Assembly: GCA_052033935.1 (NCBI GenBank)
Contig: JBPOJE010000011.1
Location: forward strand, 1 to 64,000
Source of the DNA: JAGVUD01 sp052033935
Lineage (GTDB): Bacteria; Armatimonadota; UBA5829; DSUL01
Direction of reading: 5' to 3'
DNA: 64,000 nucleotides
Below the pieces are notes generated by a model, which saw nothing but the letters and a program-made list of their open reading frames with translations, was not told the origin of the DNA and ran no database searches. The stretch's first letter is position 1. Every line of letters starts with the position of its first letter. Of the stretch, positions 31,764-41,359 are shown piece after piece. Both the position numbers and the translations under genes were made by a program.

Positions 31764-34505
31764 CTACGGGCAGGACTCTAGGAATCTGACGTAGTCGAGC
31801 GCGACGCTGGCGCCCGCGGCGTCGGTCATGTCGACCCGGACCGAGCGGACTTTGCCGCTCCATCGCGGAACCGTGGACAGATTGATTCGGTAGACGCGGT
31901 ACTGATCGCCGGGGGTGAGCAAGAACCGCGTGCTGCGCGGCTCGGTGAATCCGGCACCGGCGTGCGTCCAGAAGAGCTGCGCCTCCTTGCCCGCGCTCAC
32001 CTTCAGTCGCAGTTCGATGCAGCGGAACTTCGATGCGTCGAGACTTCCCACGTCTATGTAGAAGGCGGGGTCGCTGTTCAGAGACGTTCCCACGAGCGCG
32101 CCGCCGCGGACAGCGACGTCCTTCATGTTCTGCGAGGCGGGCGGCCGCACCGCATCGTTGAACTCGAACGCGGTGGAAGGCTTCACGGGTTCAATGTCGT
32201 AGGGCCCGAGGCCAACATCGGAGGGAACGAGGTCTGTGTGCTCGCGCGGGGCGGTCGAGAAGACATCGCGCACGGCGTCCAGATAGCCAAAGCCGAACTC
32301 CGCCGTGGGTTCGATGTAGTCTCCCTCGCCGAACTCGTTCCAAGCCTCGGCAAGGACGATCTTCTTGCCCTGCGGCAGCCTGCGGCCCGGGGTGTCCACA
32401 AAGGCTTTTGCGTTCCGGAGCATCCTCGCGAACAGATCCGGGTGCTTGCCGGTGCGAACGCGGGCCGAATGCCCGTGCCACGGCCGCGAATCCCAGCCAG
32501 GATCGGTTACGGGGATGTAGGGAACAGTGCTGAAGCGGTAGAGGCTGTCCCAGAACTCCTGATAGCCGGTGATGTTGTCGGAATACGGGGCGACCAGATT
32601 CCCCCCGTCTCCAGCGGACGGGTAGTTGTAGCCGGTCAGCGCATCGTACCCCTCCTGCTCTAGCACCTTGATGAAGGCATGGTGGGGATAGGTGCATGCG
32701 ATGAAGTACGCGGGGCCGACTCCGGCCTGACGGCAGAGTTCGCGCGAGCGATCGAGCGCTTTGCGCGTTCCTTCGATGCCCATGTCCTCGGTGAAACGCG
32801 ATGGCGAGAAGATGATCACAACCGGCCGGCCATTCAGCTTGAGGTACTCTGACCGCTTGAAGTAGTTGTCTATCCAGTAGCGCGTCACCGCTTCCATGTC
32901 TTCTATGGACGACGTATTCGGGGGGTTGTGGTTCGCCCAGAGCAGGCAGAATTTCATCTGGTTGAAGTATCGCGACTTCAGGAACCCGTCGTGCAGGGCG
33001 TGATCGAGGGAGCGCCCGCCCGCGTTCCAGTACCAGTCGAACACAAAAAAGCTGATGCCATGCTCCAGCGCCCACTTGATGTGCCAGTCGGCGACCTCCG
33101 GGTCGCCTTCGCGGTAGTAGCCGAGCAGGGGCCTCCGCTCAGGGAAGCCATCCAGCACCGTCCATCGCTCGTACGTATGCCAGCCGGGAAAATAGTAGCA
33201 GCCGACCAGGGTGTCGCCTGTCGGCGCCGGTTTCGGGGCGGGAACGTACGAAGCTGAGGTTGCGGTTCCGGCAGGCAGCGCAGGCTGCCAGCGCACAGTG
33301 GTGTTCGCCAATGCAGCGGGGGAGCCGGACGCCGCAGCCTGAACCCTGAGCGTCTCGGAAACAGCGGCGGAACTCGAAGCGGTCCAAGAATGGACTGCTT
33401 CCCCGCCTGGATCCAGTCCGGGGACCTCCCTCTCGAGCGCGCCGCTCACCGAGATGGACGCCGGGCGCGCGAGCCGGAGCTTCACCGGGCCGGTCGGCGC
33501 GCCTCCGGTATTTGTCAGGCGCGCCTCGATCTTTGTGCTCTTTCCCGCCCGCACCATCGGGTCAGCCAAGGCGAGAGCCGTGATGTTGAGTTCGGGGCCC
33601 CCTCCCCTGCCGCTTCCGAGCAACAGCGACTTCAGCGTGCACACCGCGCCCGAATCGCCTGGCGGCCCAAATCCCAGCGCAACAATGTTGCCGCCCCAGT
33701 TCTCGTCCGCGCCCATGTCGAGGTTGTAAACGTGGCTCTGCCCGTCGGGTTTGAGCCTGAACGAAACCGATTGAAGCCCCGGCTTGCGGTCGGTGACCCA
33801 GTAAAGCAGGCAGGTATCGCCCGCGGACGCGGTGAGGGTGACGGACACCCAGAGGTGGTTGTCGGCGGCGGCCCTGAGCGGCGGACTGAGGAGCAGAGGC
33901 TTCGCGCCGGTTGTGGTGAGACGCCAGCCCGAGGGCTGCCTCGATGTTACCGTGACATTCGAGGCCGCGCTCCAGCCGTTGTCCGATGCGTCGAAGCTCC
34001 ACGCCGGGCGCGAGGCGACCGCGGCGGCCGGGGTTTCGAGCAGGCGGATGGCTTTCAGGGTAAACTTCGAGCCGCCGCCGTCCGGAGGGTCGAGACGGAG
34101 TTGGACTATCCTGCCTTCCTGCTGCCAGAACGGATAGACGCGGTACTTGTGAAACCCGCCCGGCAGGGCCTCGAATGCTTCACTTTTCTCCTGCTCGAAT
34201 CCGCCGTGGCGGCCCTCGGTGCTGTTCGCCCAGAACAGCCGCCAGTCTTCCCGGCGGCCGGTCTCGAGTTCGATCTCGATAAACTGGCGATTGCTGGCGG
34301 GGATGGAGAGGCCGCCGAGTGTGAACAAGGGATCGCTGCCGCGGGTTTCGCAGACAAGCCCCCTGGGGCCGGACTGGCATCTGGAGACGTCGGCATTCGC
34401 CTTCCATCCGAGCAAGGATCCGGCGGAGGCGAAGTCCCACACCCTGTCCGCGGAAGCAGGAACGCAGGCAAACAGGAGCAGAGTCGTGATTATTGCTTGC
34501 TTCAT
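31764..34505 (-). CDS. Secreted WbsX/GH99-like protein with flanking beta-sandwich modules
   Basis: The ATG at 34505 gives 913 aa with a clean signal peptide (LLLFACVPASA). Two beta-sandwich, carbohydrate-binding-like regions (about 20-145 and 165-305; WDFASAGSLLGW, SFDASDNGWSAA) precede a CARDB/NEW3-like Ig domain (ITALALADPMVRAGKSTKIEARLTNTG). The core, about residues 420-740, has VGCYYFPGWHTYERW, GISFFVFDWYWNAGGR, LLWANHNPP, YWIDNYF, VIIFSPSRF and AEAWNEFGEGDYIEP, signatures of the WbsX-type GH99-like family (PF14307-type). A further sandwich closes the protein. It likely acts on extracellular mannan-like or other glycans; the bond is unknown. Confidence 0.85.
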   Translation of the reverse strand: MKQAIITTLLLFACVPASADRVWDFASAGSLLGWKANADVSRCQSGPRGLVCETRGSDPLFTLGGLSIPASNRQFIEIELETGRREDWRLFWANSTEGRHGGFEQEKSEAFEALPGGFHKYRVYPFWQQEGRIVQLRLDPPDGGGSKFTLKAIRLLETPAAAVASRPAWSFDASDNGWSAASNVTVTSRQPSGWRLTTTGAKPLLLSPPLRAAADNHLWVSVTLTASAGDTCLLYWVTDRKPGLQSVSFRLKPDGQSHVYNLDMGADENWGGNIVALGFGPPGDSGAVCTLKSLLLGSGRGGGPELNITALALADPMVRAGKSTKIEARLTNTGGAPTGPVKLRLARPASISVSGALEREVPGLDPGGEAVHSWTASSSAAVSETLRVQAAASGSPAALANTTVRWQPALPAGTATSASYVPAPKPAPTGDTLVGCYYFPGWHTYERWTVLDGFPERRPLLGYYREGDPEVADWHIKWALEHGISFFVFDWYWNAGGRSLDHALHDGFLKSRYFNQMKFCLLWANHNPPNTSSIEDMEAVTRYWIDNYFKRSEYLKLNGRPVVIIFSPSRFTEDMGIEGTRKALDRSRELCRQAGVGPAYFIACTYPHHAFIKVLEQEGYDALTGYNYPSAGDGGNLVAPYSDNITGYQEFWDSLYRFSTVPYIPVTDPGWDSRPWHGHSARVRTGKHPDLFARMLRNAKAFVDTPGRRLPQGKKIVLAEAWNEFGEGDYIEPTAEFGFGYLDAVRDVFSTAPREHTDLVPSDVGLGPYDIEPVKPSTAFEFNDAVRPPASQNMKDVAVRGGALVGTSLNSDPAFYIDVGSLDASKFRCIELRLKVSAGKEAQLFWTHAGAGFTEPRSTRFLLTPGDQYRVYRINLSTVPRWSGKVRSVRVDMTDAAGASVALDYVRFLESCP

Positions 34506-34631
34506 GACGCCGCGATTATACCACGACGGGCACAACGGGACCGAAGGAACCCATTTCGGCGGCAGGGGCGTTCTAAAGGGTGGAGAGGTAGGCGGCGGCG
34601 CTTCGTCTCAGCCACCGGGAAGCATAGGTGT

Positions 34632-34637
34632 TATAAT
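34632..34637 (+). promoter_or_regulatory. -10 element of the ftsH promoter
   Basis: A consensus TATAAT lies 40 bases before the ftsH TTG. A matching -35 is not clear. Transcription would start near 34644, giving a short leader with GGAGG at 34665-34669, seven bases before the TTG at 34677. Confidence 0.5.
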
Positions 34638-34676
34638 CCGCTCATGGGTTGCCGGAGGAACCCCGGAGGTCACCAC

Positions 34677-36614
34677 TTGAACCGCAATTTCAAAAACCTG
34701 ATCATGGTGATGGCGACGGTGATGATCGTTGTCTTCATTTCGCGGGGCGGCAGCCTGCGCGGCACGGTGAAAGAGACAACGGATGTCCCGTTCAGCGAAC
34801 TCATCGCCATGCTGCAGAGGAGCCCGTCGCCCGTCAACTCCGGCTACATCCAGAAGGATCAGTTCCTGTTCGAGGACAACAAGGAGAACTGCTTCCGAAC
34901 GCGTATTCCCGACCCCGGAGACCGCGAGGCGCTCTACACGGCTCTCACCAACGCCAAAGTCAAATTCGAGCTGAAGCCGCCCGTTGTGTCGGACGCGATG
35001 CAGAACCTGCTTTTTGGGCTGCTTCCCATTCTGTTCATCGTCGGCCTCTGGATGTTCTTCCTGAAACAGGCGCAGCAGGGCGGCAACCAGGCCATGGCGT
35101 TCGGGCGCAGCCGCGCCAAGCGCGTTTCGGAGAACGTTCCGAAGGTGACGTTCGACGACGTGGCGGGGGTGGAAGAGGCGAAGACGGAGCTCGATGAGAT
35201 CGTAGAGTTCCTCAAGAACCCGAACAAGTTCAAGGCGCTCGGCGCGAAGATTCCGAAGGGCGTCCTTCTGCTGGGGCCTCCGGGATGCGGCAAGACGCTG
35301 CTCGCCAGAGCGGTGGCGGGCGAGGCCGGCGTGCCGTTTTTCCATATCAGCGGATCGGATTTCGTGGAGATGTTCGTGGGGGTCGGCGCTTCGCGCGTGC
35401 GTGATCTTTTCGACACGGCGAAGGCGAACAGGCCGAGCCTTGTTTTCATAGACGAGATTGACGCCGTGGGACGCCAGCGGGGCGCGGGCCTCGGCGGCGG
35501 GCACGACGAGCGCGAACAGACCCTGAACCAGCTTCTTGTGGAGATGGACGGCTTCGATCCGAACTCGGGGGTCATTCTGCTGGCCGCGACGAACCGCCCG
35601 GACGTGCTGGACCCGGCGCTACTGCGTCCGGGGCGTTTTGACCGCCGCGTGATTGTGGACAACCCGGACGCTGTGGGGCGCGAGGCGATTCTGGGTGTGC
35701 ATGTGAAGGGCAAGCCGCTCACGGACGATGTGAATCTGCAGTCGCTCGCGAGACGGACACCGGGATTCTCAGGCGCGGACCTTGCGAACCTGGTGAACGA
35801 GGCGGCGCTTCTGGCCGCTCGCCGCGAGAAGACGAAGATCAGCATGGAGGAGTTCGATGCGTCGGTGGACCGCGTGGTGGCTGGGCCGGAGCGCCAGAGC
35901 AGGCTGATCAACGAGAAGGAAAAGCGCGTGGTCGCGTATCACGAGGTGGGACACGCAGTCGTGATGGAAGTGCTTCCGCACGGAGACCCCGTGCACAAGG
36001 TCTCGATCTTGCCGCGCGGGCTGGCGCTCGGCTACACGATGCCGCTTCCGGGAGAAGACAAGTATCTGACGACGCGCGACGAGCTGCTGGACGACATCAC
36101 AGGACTTCTGGGAGGACGCGCGGCGGAGAAGCTCGTATTCGACGAGATGACCACCGGCGCGAACAACGACCTGGACCGGGCAACGGACATCGCCAGGCGA
36201 ATGGTCTGCGAGTTCGGCATGAGCGAGGAGATCGGGCCGCTGACGCTGGGGCGCAGGCACGGCAACCCGTTCCTGGGGCGCGACATCATGGAGGACCGTA
36301 ACTACTCGGAAGAAGTCGCGCAGAAGATTGACGTCGAGGTCCGCAAGATCATCGAGTCGTGCTACGATCGGGCCGTTGGAATCCTTACCACCCACCGGGA
36401 GAAAGTGGACGAGATTGCGGAAGTGCTCATCGAGAAGGAAACGATCGAGCGCGAGCAGTTCGAGAAGTTGATGGCGGGCATCAGCCCGCGCGTGGCAAGC
36501 GGCTTGCCTGGGGACGAAGGCGGCAGTCCAGCCGCCCCGGAGGCTGGCGAGCCGCCGGAAGAGCCCCGGCGTGGCCGCGAGGTAAAGCCGAAGCTGGAAC
36601 CCGGGATCGCGTGA
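34677..36614 (+). CDS. ftsH: ATP-dependent zinc metalloprotease FtsH
   Basis: FtsH is the membrane-bound AAA protease removing misfolded or regulatory membrane proteins. TTG 34677 follows GGAGGT and yields the standard start NRNFKNLIMVMATVMIV (first membrane helix). An ATG at 34644 lies 11 codons upstream but has no ribosome site. A second helix (LLFGLLPILFIVGLWMFFL) is at residues 115-135, then the AAA domain with GPPGCGKTLLARA, LVFIDEIDAVGRQRG and RPGRFDRRV, and the protease motif AYHEVGHAVV. The last 50 residues are Pro/Glu-rich and variable. The 645-aa length is normal. Confidence 0.96.
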   Translation: MNRNFKNLIMVMATVMIVVFISRGGSLRGTVKETTDVPFSELIAMLQRSPSPVNSGYIQKDQFLFEDNKENCFRTRIPDPGDREALYTALTNAKVKFELKPPVVSDAMQNLLFGLLPILFIVGLWMFFLKQAQQGGNQAMAFGRSRAKRVSENVPKVTFDDVAGVEEAKTELDEIVEFLKNPNKFKALGAKIPKGVLLLGPPGCGKTLLARAVAGEAGVPFFHISGSDFVEMFVGVGASRVRDLFDTAKANRPSLVFIDEIDAVGRQRGAGLGGGHDEREQTLNQLLVEMDGFDPNSGVILLAATNRPDVLDPALLRPGRFDRRVIVDNPDAVGREAILGVHVKGKPLTDDVNLQSLARRTPGFSGADLANLVNEAALLAARREKTKISMEEFDASVDRVVAGPERQSRLINEKEKRVVAYHEVGHAVVMEVLPHGDPVHKVSILPRGLALGYTMPLPGEDKYLTTRDELLDDITGLLGGRAAEKLVFDEMTTGANNDLDRATDIARRMVCEFGMSEEIGPLTLGRRHGNPFLGRDIMEDRNYSEEVAQKIDVEVRKIIESCYDRAVGILTTHREKVDEIAEVLIEKETIEREQFEKLMAGISPRVASGLPGDEGGSPAAPEAGEPPEEPRRGREVKPKLEPGIA

Positions 36615-36661
36615 CGGCCGCGCACCGGGAAAACCCGCCAGGAGTAAGACCCTGCTTTGCG

Positions 36662-36700
36662 GCAGCGCTCCAGAGGAGCCGGACTCCCTCGGGGCGCTGC
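36662..36700 (+). terminator. Stem-loop after ftsH
   Basis: GCAGCGC (36662-36668) pairs with GCGCTGC (36694-36700), with CTCC/GGAG pairing inside, followed by TCTGTTATGT. The T tract is poor, so it may only be a processing or attenuating structure. Confidence 0.45.
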
Positions 36701-36732
36701 TCTGTTATGTGCGCCCTTTCGTGAACAGCCCC

Positions 36733-37641
36733 ATGCAACGTGAGCCGCTCTTTCTTTGTATCCCGAACTTCAGCGAGGGGCGTCGCCGCGCTATTCTGGA
36801 CAGCATCACCGGGGCGATTGCCGGAGCTGGCGCGACGGTTATGGACGCGTCCATGGACACCGACCACAATCGCGCGGTGGTGGCGTTTTTCGGAAACGCC
36901 GCGGGCGTGGAGAACGGCCTGATCGAGGCCGCGCGGGCTGCGGTGACGCAGATTGACCTGCGGGAGCATTCCGGAGAGCACCCACGCTTCGGAGCGATGG
37001 ACGTGGCGCCGATCGTTCCGTTGCGGGACTGCTCGATGCCGGACGCGGTTGCGCTCAGCAGGGCGGTTGCGCGGCGGCTGTCCAGCGAACTGGAACTGCC
37101 GGTGTATCTGTATGAGAAGAGCGCATCGCGGGCAGAGCGTGAGAGTCTGGTCCGGGTGCGAAAGCTGGGCGCGAGGGGGCTTGGCGTGGCGCTGACGGGA
37201 GACAGCACTCCGGACTTCGGGCCAGGGACGTTTCACCCCTCAGCGGGCGCGATTGCCGTGGGAGCGCGGAGCCCGCTTGTGGCTTACAACGTGAATCTGG
37301 ACACGTCTGGCCCCGGCCCGGCGCGCAGAATTGCGGCGGCGATTCGCCATATGCGCGACGCCGGTGAAGGGATGACGGGAGTGCGGGCGCTCGGGCTGAC
37401 GCTGGTAAGCCGCGGCATGACGCAGGTCTCGGCGAACCTCACTCAGCCGGACCGGTGCCCAGCGCGGCAGGTGTTCGATTTCGTGGCGCAGCGCGCAGCG
37501 GGCGAAGGCGTCGAGGCCGTGGAATCGGAGCTGATCGGCATTGTTTCGCGCGCGCATCTGCCACCCGAAGACGTGGCGGTGATGCGTTTCTCCGGGTTGA
37601 GGGAGACGCAGTTCATAGAGCACTGGACAGGGACAGATTGA
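36733..37641 (+). CDS. Glutamate formimidoyltransferase (FTCD N-domain type)
   Basis: The enzyme moves a formimino or formyl group from formiminoglutamate to tetrahydrofolate in histidine breakdown. The 302-aa protein has FLCIPNFSEGRRRAILD, the HNR block MDTDHNRAVVAF, EHSGEHPRFGAMDVAPIVPL and VNLDTSGPGPARRIAAAIR. It lacks the cyclodeaminase domain of the animal bifunctional enzyme. The ATG at 36733 sits at the conserved start; GTG 36721 and an upstream ATG are in frame but have no ribosome site. No other hut genes are near. Confidence 0.9.
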   Translation: MQREPLFLCIPNFSEGRRRAILDSITGAIAGAGATVMDASMDTDHNRAVVAFFGNAAGVENGLIEAARAAVTQIDLREHSGEHPRFGAMDVAPIVPLRDCSMPDAVALSRAVARRLSSELELPVYLYEKSASRAERESLVRVRKLGARGLGVALTGDSTPDFGPGTFHPSAGAIAVGARSPLVAYNVNLDTSGPGPARRIAAAIRHMRDAGEGMTGVRALGLTLVSRGMTQVSANLTQPDRCPARQVFDFVAQRAAGEGVEAVESELIGIVSRAHLPPEDVAVMRFSGLRETQFIEHWTGTD

Positions 37642-37705
37642 CGGAAGAGGAAAGCTTCGAGGCAGCGCGGGCAGCGTTTCTGATGAAAGGACGTCTTTCA
37701 AACCC

Positions 37706-38698
37706 ATGACGATATATTGCACGCTTGCGGCCCTCCTGGTCCTCCTCGTGCCGGCAGCGGGAGCGTACGCGGACTTCACGTTTGCTCACGTAACGGACAT
37801 TCATGTAACCGGCGACACTGCCCTCTACCCAAAGCTGGGCCTGAAGGACCAGAACTGGGTCAACGGAGGAGCTTGGAAGAACTGGGACACCAACCGGAAG
37901 GCGATCACCGATGCGGTCAACCGGGCCAATCCCGATTTCGTGATCGTCACGGGCGACCTGAGTGAAACGGGCGCAAACATGGAATTCGCCAATGTGGCCG
38001 CCTGGGCGCGGAGTATCAAGGCACCCGTGTATCTCATTCCCGGCAATCACGACGCCACGTACCGGGCGCGGCCAGCAACGGCCGAGCCGTGGAACCCTAA
38101 GTCGGGCAACCGCGGCCTTCTTAACTACGAGCGCATCTTCGGGCGCGGGTTCTACGCCTTTGGGCACCAGAACGCGTATTTCATCAATCTGACCTCCTAC
38201 ACAGGCGACAAAGAGGTGAAGGGCGATGACTATCAGCTCCGCCGCCATCGTGAGCAGCAGCAGTGGCTGGAGCGGGAGCTGCGCTACGCGAACTCGGCGG
38301 GTTACCCGTTTGTGTTCGTATGCCGGCACCATCCATACGGAACCCAGCCGTGGATTGACAAGGCTCTCAGCGAAGCGGGCGTGTCGGGGTATATGTTCGG
38401 TCACATCCACCGCTTTACGATTCCGGTTCACAACGGCGTCCAGTGGATCTCGGGGACATCCGTGAAGGGGCCGCGCGACAACCCCGCGAAGGCCCCCAGC
38501 TTCGGGCTGGTTTGCGTGGGCGCTGACGAGACAACGTATCAGCTTCTCGACACAGAGGGCAAGCCACTCGCCGCGCCGGTGATGATGCAGGTGAGGAAGA
38601 CTTCTCCCGATGGTCTGTGGGCCACCCGAGCGCGGCTCTTCGCTAACCCACCCCCCGCGACGTGCGAGACGCTTCTTTCCGCCGCTGTGCCCGACTGA
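37706..38698 (+). CDS. Exported calcineurin-like metallophosphoesterase
   Basis: The 330-aa protein has a signal peptide (LAALLVLLVPAAGAYA) and all five phosphoesterase motifs: VTDIHVTG, VTGDLSET, PGNHDATY, FVCRHHPYG and FGHIHR. These bind two metals in phosphomonoesterases, diesterases and nucleotidases. It is expected outside the inner membrane. AAAGGA precedes the ATG. It follows the formimidoyltransferase by 64 bases without an obvious terminator. The substrate is unknown. Confidence 0.9.
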   Translation: MTIYCTLAALLVLLVPAAGAYADFTFAHVTDIHVTGDTALYPKLGLKDQNWVNGGAWKNWDTNRKAITDAVNRANPDFVIVTGDLSETGANMEFANVAAWARSIKAPVYLIPGNHDATYRARPATAEPWNPKSGNRGLLNYERIFGRGFYAFGHQNAYFINLTSYTGDKEVKGDDYQLRRHREQQQWLERELRYANSAGYPFVFVCRHHPYGTQPWIDKALSEAGVSGYMFGHIHRFTIPVHNGVQWISGTSVKGPRDNPAKAPSFGLVCVGADETTYQLLDTEGKPLAAPVMMQVRKTSPDGLWATRARLFANPPPATCETLLSAAVPD

Positions 38699-38877
38699 CA
38701 GATCAGCAGCCGTGTGACGCGGATGAAGCGGGGCCAGTAGAGCCGGGCTGGCGACGAAGGACAAGCCGCCGCCCGCGTGTAAGATAAATGAGGGCGCGGC
38801 TGCGCGCGGGCGGCTGAGAGGCAGGCCGTTCTGACACCTGACGGCATCCCCAGAAGCATATTGCAGGAGCTAACGCA

Positions 38878-40149
38878 TTGACAAACCCCGAACCGGAAAG
38901 GCAGCAGGCCGCCGAAGCGGCCGTATCCGCCGCCATAAAACAGATTGACGCGCTTGCAGGTGACGCCCGCACGCTTCTGACGGAGATGATCCGGTTTCCG
39001 AGCGTTGGAGGCAAAGAGGACGAGGTCCAGGAGTTTCTGGCTTCGTGGCTGCGCGAACGCGGCATACCCGCGGAGATGGCACCTACCGACCCGGACATTG
39101 AATCGGACCCCGACTATTCGCATCACTCGCTCGACGGCAAGCATGTGCCGAATCTGAAGACCTTTCTGCCCTCATCGGGCCGGGGGCGCAGCCTGCTTGT
39201 CAACAGCCACACCGACGTCGTACCCGCCGAGAACCCGGCAATGTTCGAGCCGGTGGTGGATGGAGACATTATCAGGGGACGCGGCGCGGCGGACGCGAAG
39301 GGCCAGGTCGTGACCTGGGTGCTCGCAATGCTTGCGATAAAGCAGGCGGGCATAGAGCTGGACGGCGAATGCGTGGGCCTGGCGGTGACCGAAGAAGAGG
39401 TCGGAGGCAACGGCGCTCTGGCATGGGTGCGTCAGGCCGAGCCGCGCGATGCGGCGCTGGTGCTCGAACCGACGAGTTTCGGCATCCACCCCGCGAACCG
39501 GGGCGCCATCTGGTTCAAGATCACGACGGAGGGCGTCCCCACGCACATGGGACGCTGGTGGGAGGGACAGAGCGCGTTCGAGAACCTGGAGGCCATTCTG
39601 GCGGCCGTTCGGGAGTGGGACGCGCGGCTGGTGGCTGAATCGCAGGGCGTGCCGCTGTTCCCGGACAACCCGAGCCCGGTGCATGTGAACATCGGCATGG
39701 TGCGGGCAGGCGACTGGCCGGCGAAGGTTCCCGCGACCGCAGAGGCGGAAGGAGGCGTCAGCTTCCTGCCGAACAAGAATCTCGGGCAGATTCGCGAGGA
39801 GATGACGGCAGTGGTGGCCCAGGCCGCCCGGCAGCGCGGAATCACGGCGAACGTCGTGTTCGAGAAGCTGCAGAACGAGGCGTATGCGACGCCGGAGGAT
39901 CATCCGGCGGTGGCGGCGCTCCGGGACGCTTCGATGGCCGTCCGGGGCGCGGCGGACGTGACGGGCTTTCTGGCATCGTGCGATGCCCGGCTGTTCTATC
40001 ACCGGGGCAAGATGCCGACGATTGTTTTCGGGCCGGGCGACCTGCTGATGGCGCATTCGGACATCGAGAGCATTCGGATGAGCGATATCGTGACAGCGGC
40101 GAAAGTCGTCGCGCGTTTTATACTGTCCTGGTGCGGGGTGGCGCGCTGA
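38878..40149 (+). CDS. M20 family metallopeptidase/deacylase (ArgE/DapE-like)
   Basis: The 423-aa cytosolic enzyme has SLLVNSHTDVVPAEN (first zinc ligands), GRGAADAKGQVV, VTEEEVGGNGALAW with catalytic glutamate, and a dimerisation lid domain (WFKITTEGVPTHMGRWW). The final histidine is in LLMAHSDIESIR. TTG 38878 is eight bases after GGAG; no ATG suits. Relatives remove acetyl, succinyl or amino-acid groups from amino acids. DapE activity is possible, since dapA and dapB are in the window, but the sequence does not settle this. Confidence 0.88.
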   Translation: MTNPEPERQQAAEAAVSAAIKQIDALAGDARTLLTEMIRFPSVGGKEDEVQEFLASWLRERGIPAEMAPTDPDIESDPDYSHHSLDGKHVPNLKTFLPSSGRGRSLLVNSHTDVVPAENPAMFEPVVDGDIIRGRGAADAKGQVVTWVLAMLAIKQAGIELDGECVGLAVTEEEVGGNGALAWVRQAEPRDAALVLEPTSFGIHPANRGAIWFKITTEGVPTHMGRWWEGQSAFENLEAILAAVREWDARLVAESQGVPLFPDNPSPVHVNIGMVRAGDWPAKVPATAEAEGGVSFLPNKNLGQIREEMTAVVAQAARQRGITANVVFEKLQNEAYATPEDHPAVAALRDASMAVRGAADVTGFLASCDARLFYHRGKMPTIVFGPGDLLMAHSDIESIRMSDIVTAAKVVARFILSWCGVAR

Positions 40150-40175
40150 GGGCGGACAAGGCAGGCAAGGACACA

Positions 40176-41252
40176 ATGAAGCAACCAGTAAGAATCGGAA
40201 TCGTCGGCGCGGGCATCTTCGGACTGATGCATTTCCGCACGTTTTCGCAGATGGCGAAAAGGGGCGAAGTGGAGCTTGTGGGTTTCGCGGAACTCAAGGA
40301 CGAGCAGCGGAAGCTGCGACAGGAGGAGTTCAGGGTTCCCGGGTTCGTCAGCCTTGGCGAGATGATCGAGAAGGCGAAACCGGAGGCGATCACCATTGTG
40401 ACCCCCGATCACACGCACAGGCCCGTGGCGCTGGAGGCAGCGGCGGCGGGCATGCACATCCTCACCGAAAAGCCGATGGACATGACCGAAGAGGGCTGCA
40501 AGGAGATCATCGCGGCCTGCGAGAAGGCGGGCGTGTTCCTTCAGGTAGACTTCCACAAGCGCTACGATGCCGACCATCAGGCGGCACACGAGGCGGTGAA
40601 GGCTGGGCAGATCGGGACGCCGCTGTACGGAAACGCGCACATGGAAGACAGGATCGAAGTGCCGATCGAGTGGTTCCCGCAGTGGGCGCCGAACAGCTCG
40701 CCGGCCTGGTTTCTGGGAGTGCACTTCTTCGACGTGATCCGGTGGATCGTGGGGAGCGAGCCGGTTCAGGTGTTCGCGACGGGTTCGAAAAAGTATCTCA
40801 AGGAGCAGTTCGGTGTGGACACGTTCGACTGCGTGAATGCGAAGATTGACTTCGCGAACGGGTGCGCGTTTTCGTTTGACATGTCGTGGATCATTCCGCG
40901 CGGATTCGAGGCGGTTGTGAACCAGGGCTGCAGGATTGTCGGCACGAAGGGGCTGTTCGAGATAGACACGCAGGATCGAGGAACGCGGGCGTGCACAGAT
41001 GAGACCGGCATGCGGACGTACAACAACAACTTCTTCAGGGAGTTCAAGGACAAACAGGACGCGACCTGGTACGGCGGGTACGGCATCGAGAGCATCGAGG
41101 ACTTCGTTTACAACGTGCAGCATGTGAAGGAGCACGGGCTGGATTCGCGTCCGGCGGGTGTGTGGGCGGACGGTTTCGACGGGCTTCAGGCGACGCGCAT
41201 GGCGGTGGCCGCGCACAGGAGCATCGAGGAGAAGCGGGTCATAGAGTTGTAG
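40176..41252 (+). CDS. Gfo/Idh/MocA family NAD(P)-dependent dehydrogenase
   Basis: The 358-aa protein has the Rossmann loop GIVGAGIFGLMHFR, ITIVTPDHTHRPVALEAAAAGMHILTEKPM (the EKP motif with catalytic lysine), FLQVDFHKRYDADHQ and HFFDVIRWIVG. A substrate-specific C-terminal sheet follows. Members oxidise sugars, inositols or their derivatives. A good ATG with AAGG upstream lies 27 bases after the M20 gene, so they may be co-transcribed. Confidence 0.92.
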   Translation: MKQPVRIGIVGAGIFGLMHFRTFSQMAKRGEVELVGFAELKDEQRKLRQEEFRVPGFVSLGEMIEKAKPEAITIVTPDHTHRPVALEAAAAGMHILTEKPMDMTEEGCKEIIAACEKAGVFLQVDFHKRYDADHQAAHEAVKAGQIGTPLYGNAHMEDRIEVPIEWFPQWAPNSSPAWFLGVHFFDVIRWIVGSEPVQVFATGSKKYLKEQFGVDTFDCVNAKIDFANGCAFSFDMSWIIPRGFEAVVNQGCRIVGTKGLFEIDTQDRGTRACTDETGMRTYNNNFFREFKDKQDATWYGGYGIESIEDFVYNVQHVKEHGLDSRPAGVWADGFDGLQATRMAVAAHRSIEEKRVIEL

Positions 41253-41359
41253 CGCCCGCGGCGGGAGTGACCTTTTCGCCTCTGCGCCGGAGCACCGTGG
41301 ACCGGACGGAGGACTTCCGGCGCTTCGGGCGAACATTGAAGTATCCAGTCAGAAAGGTT

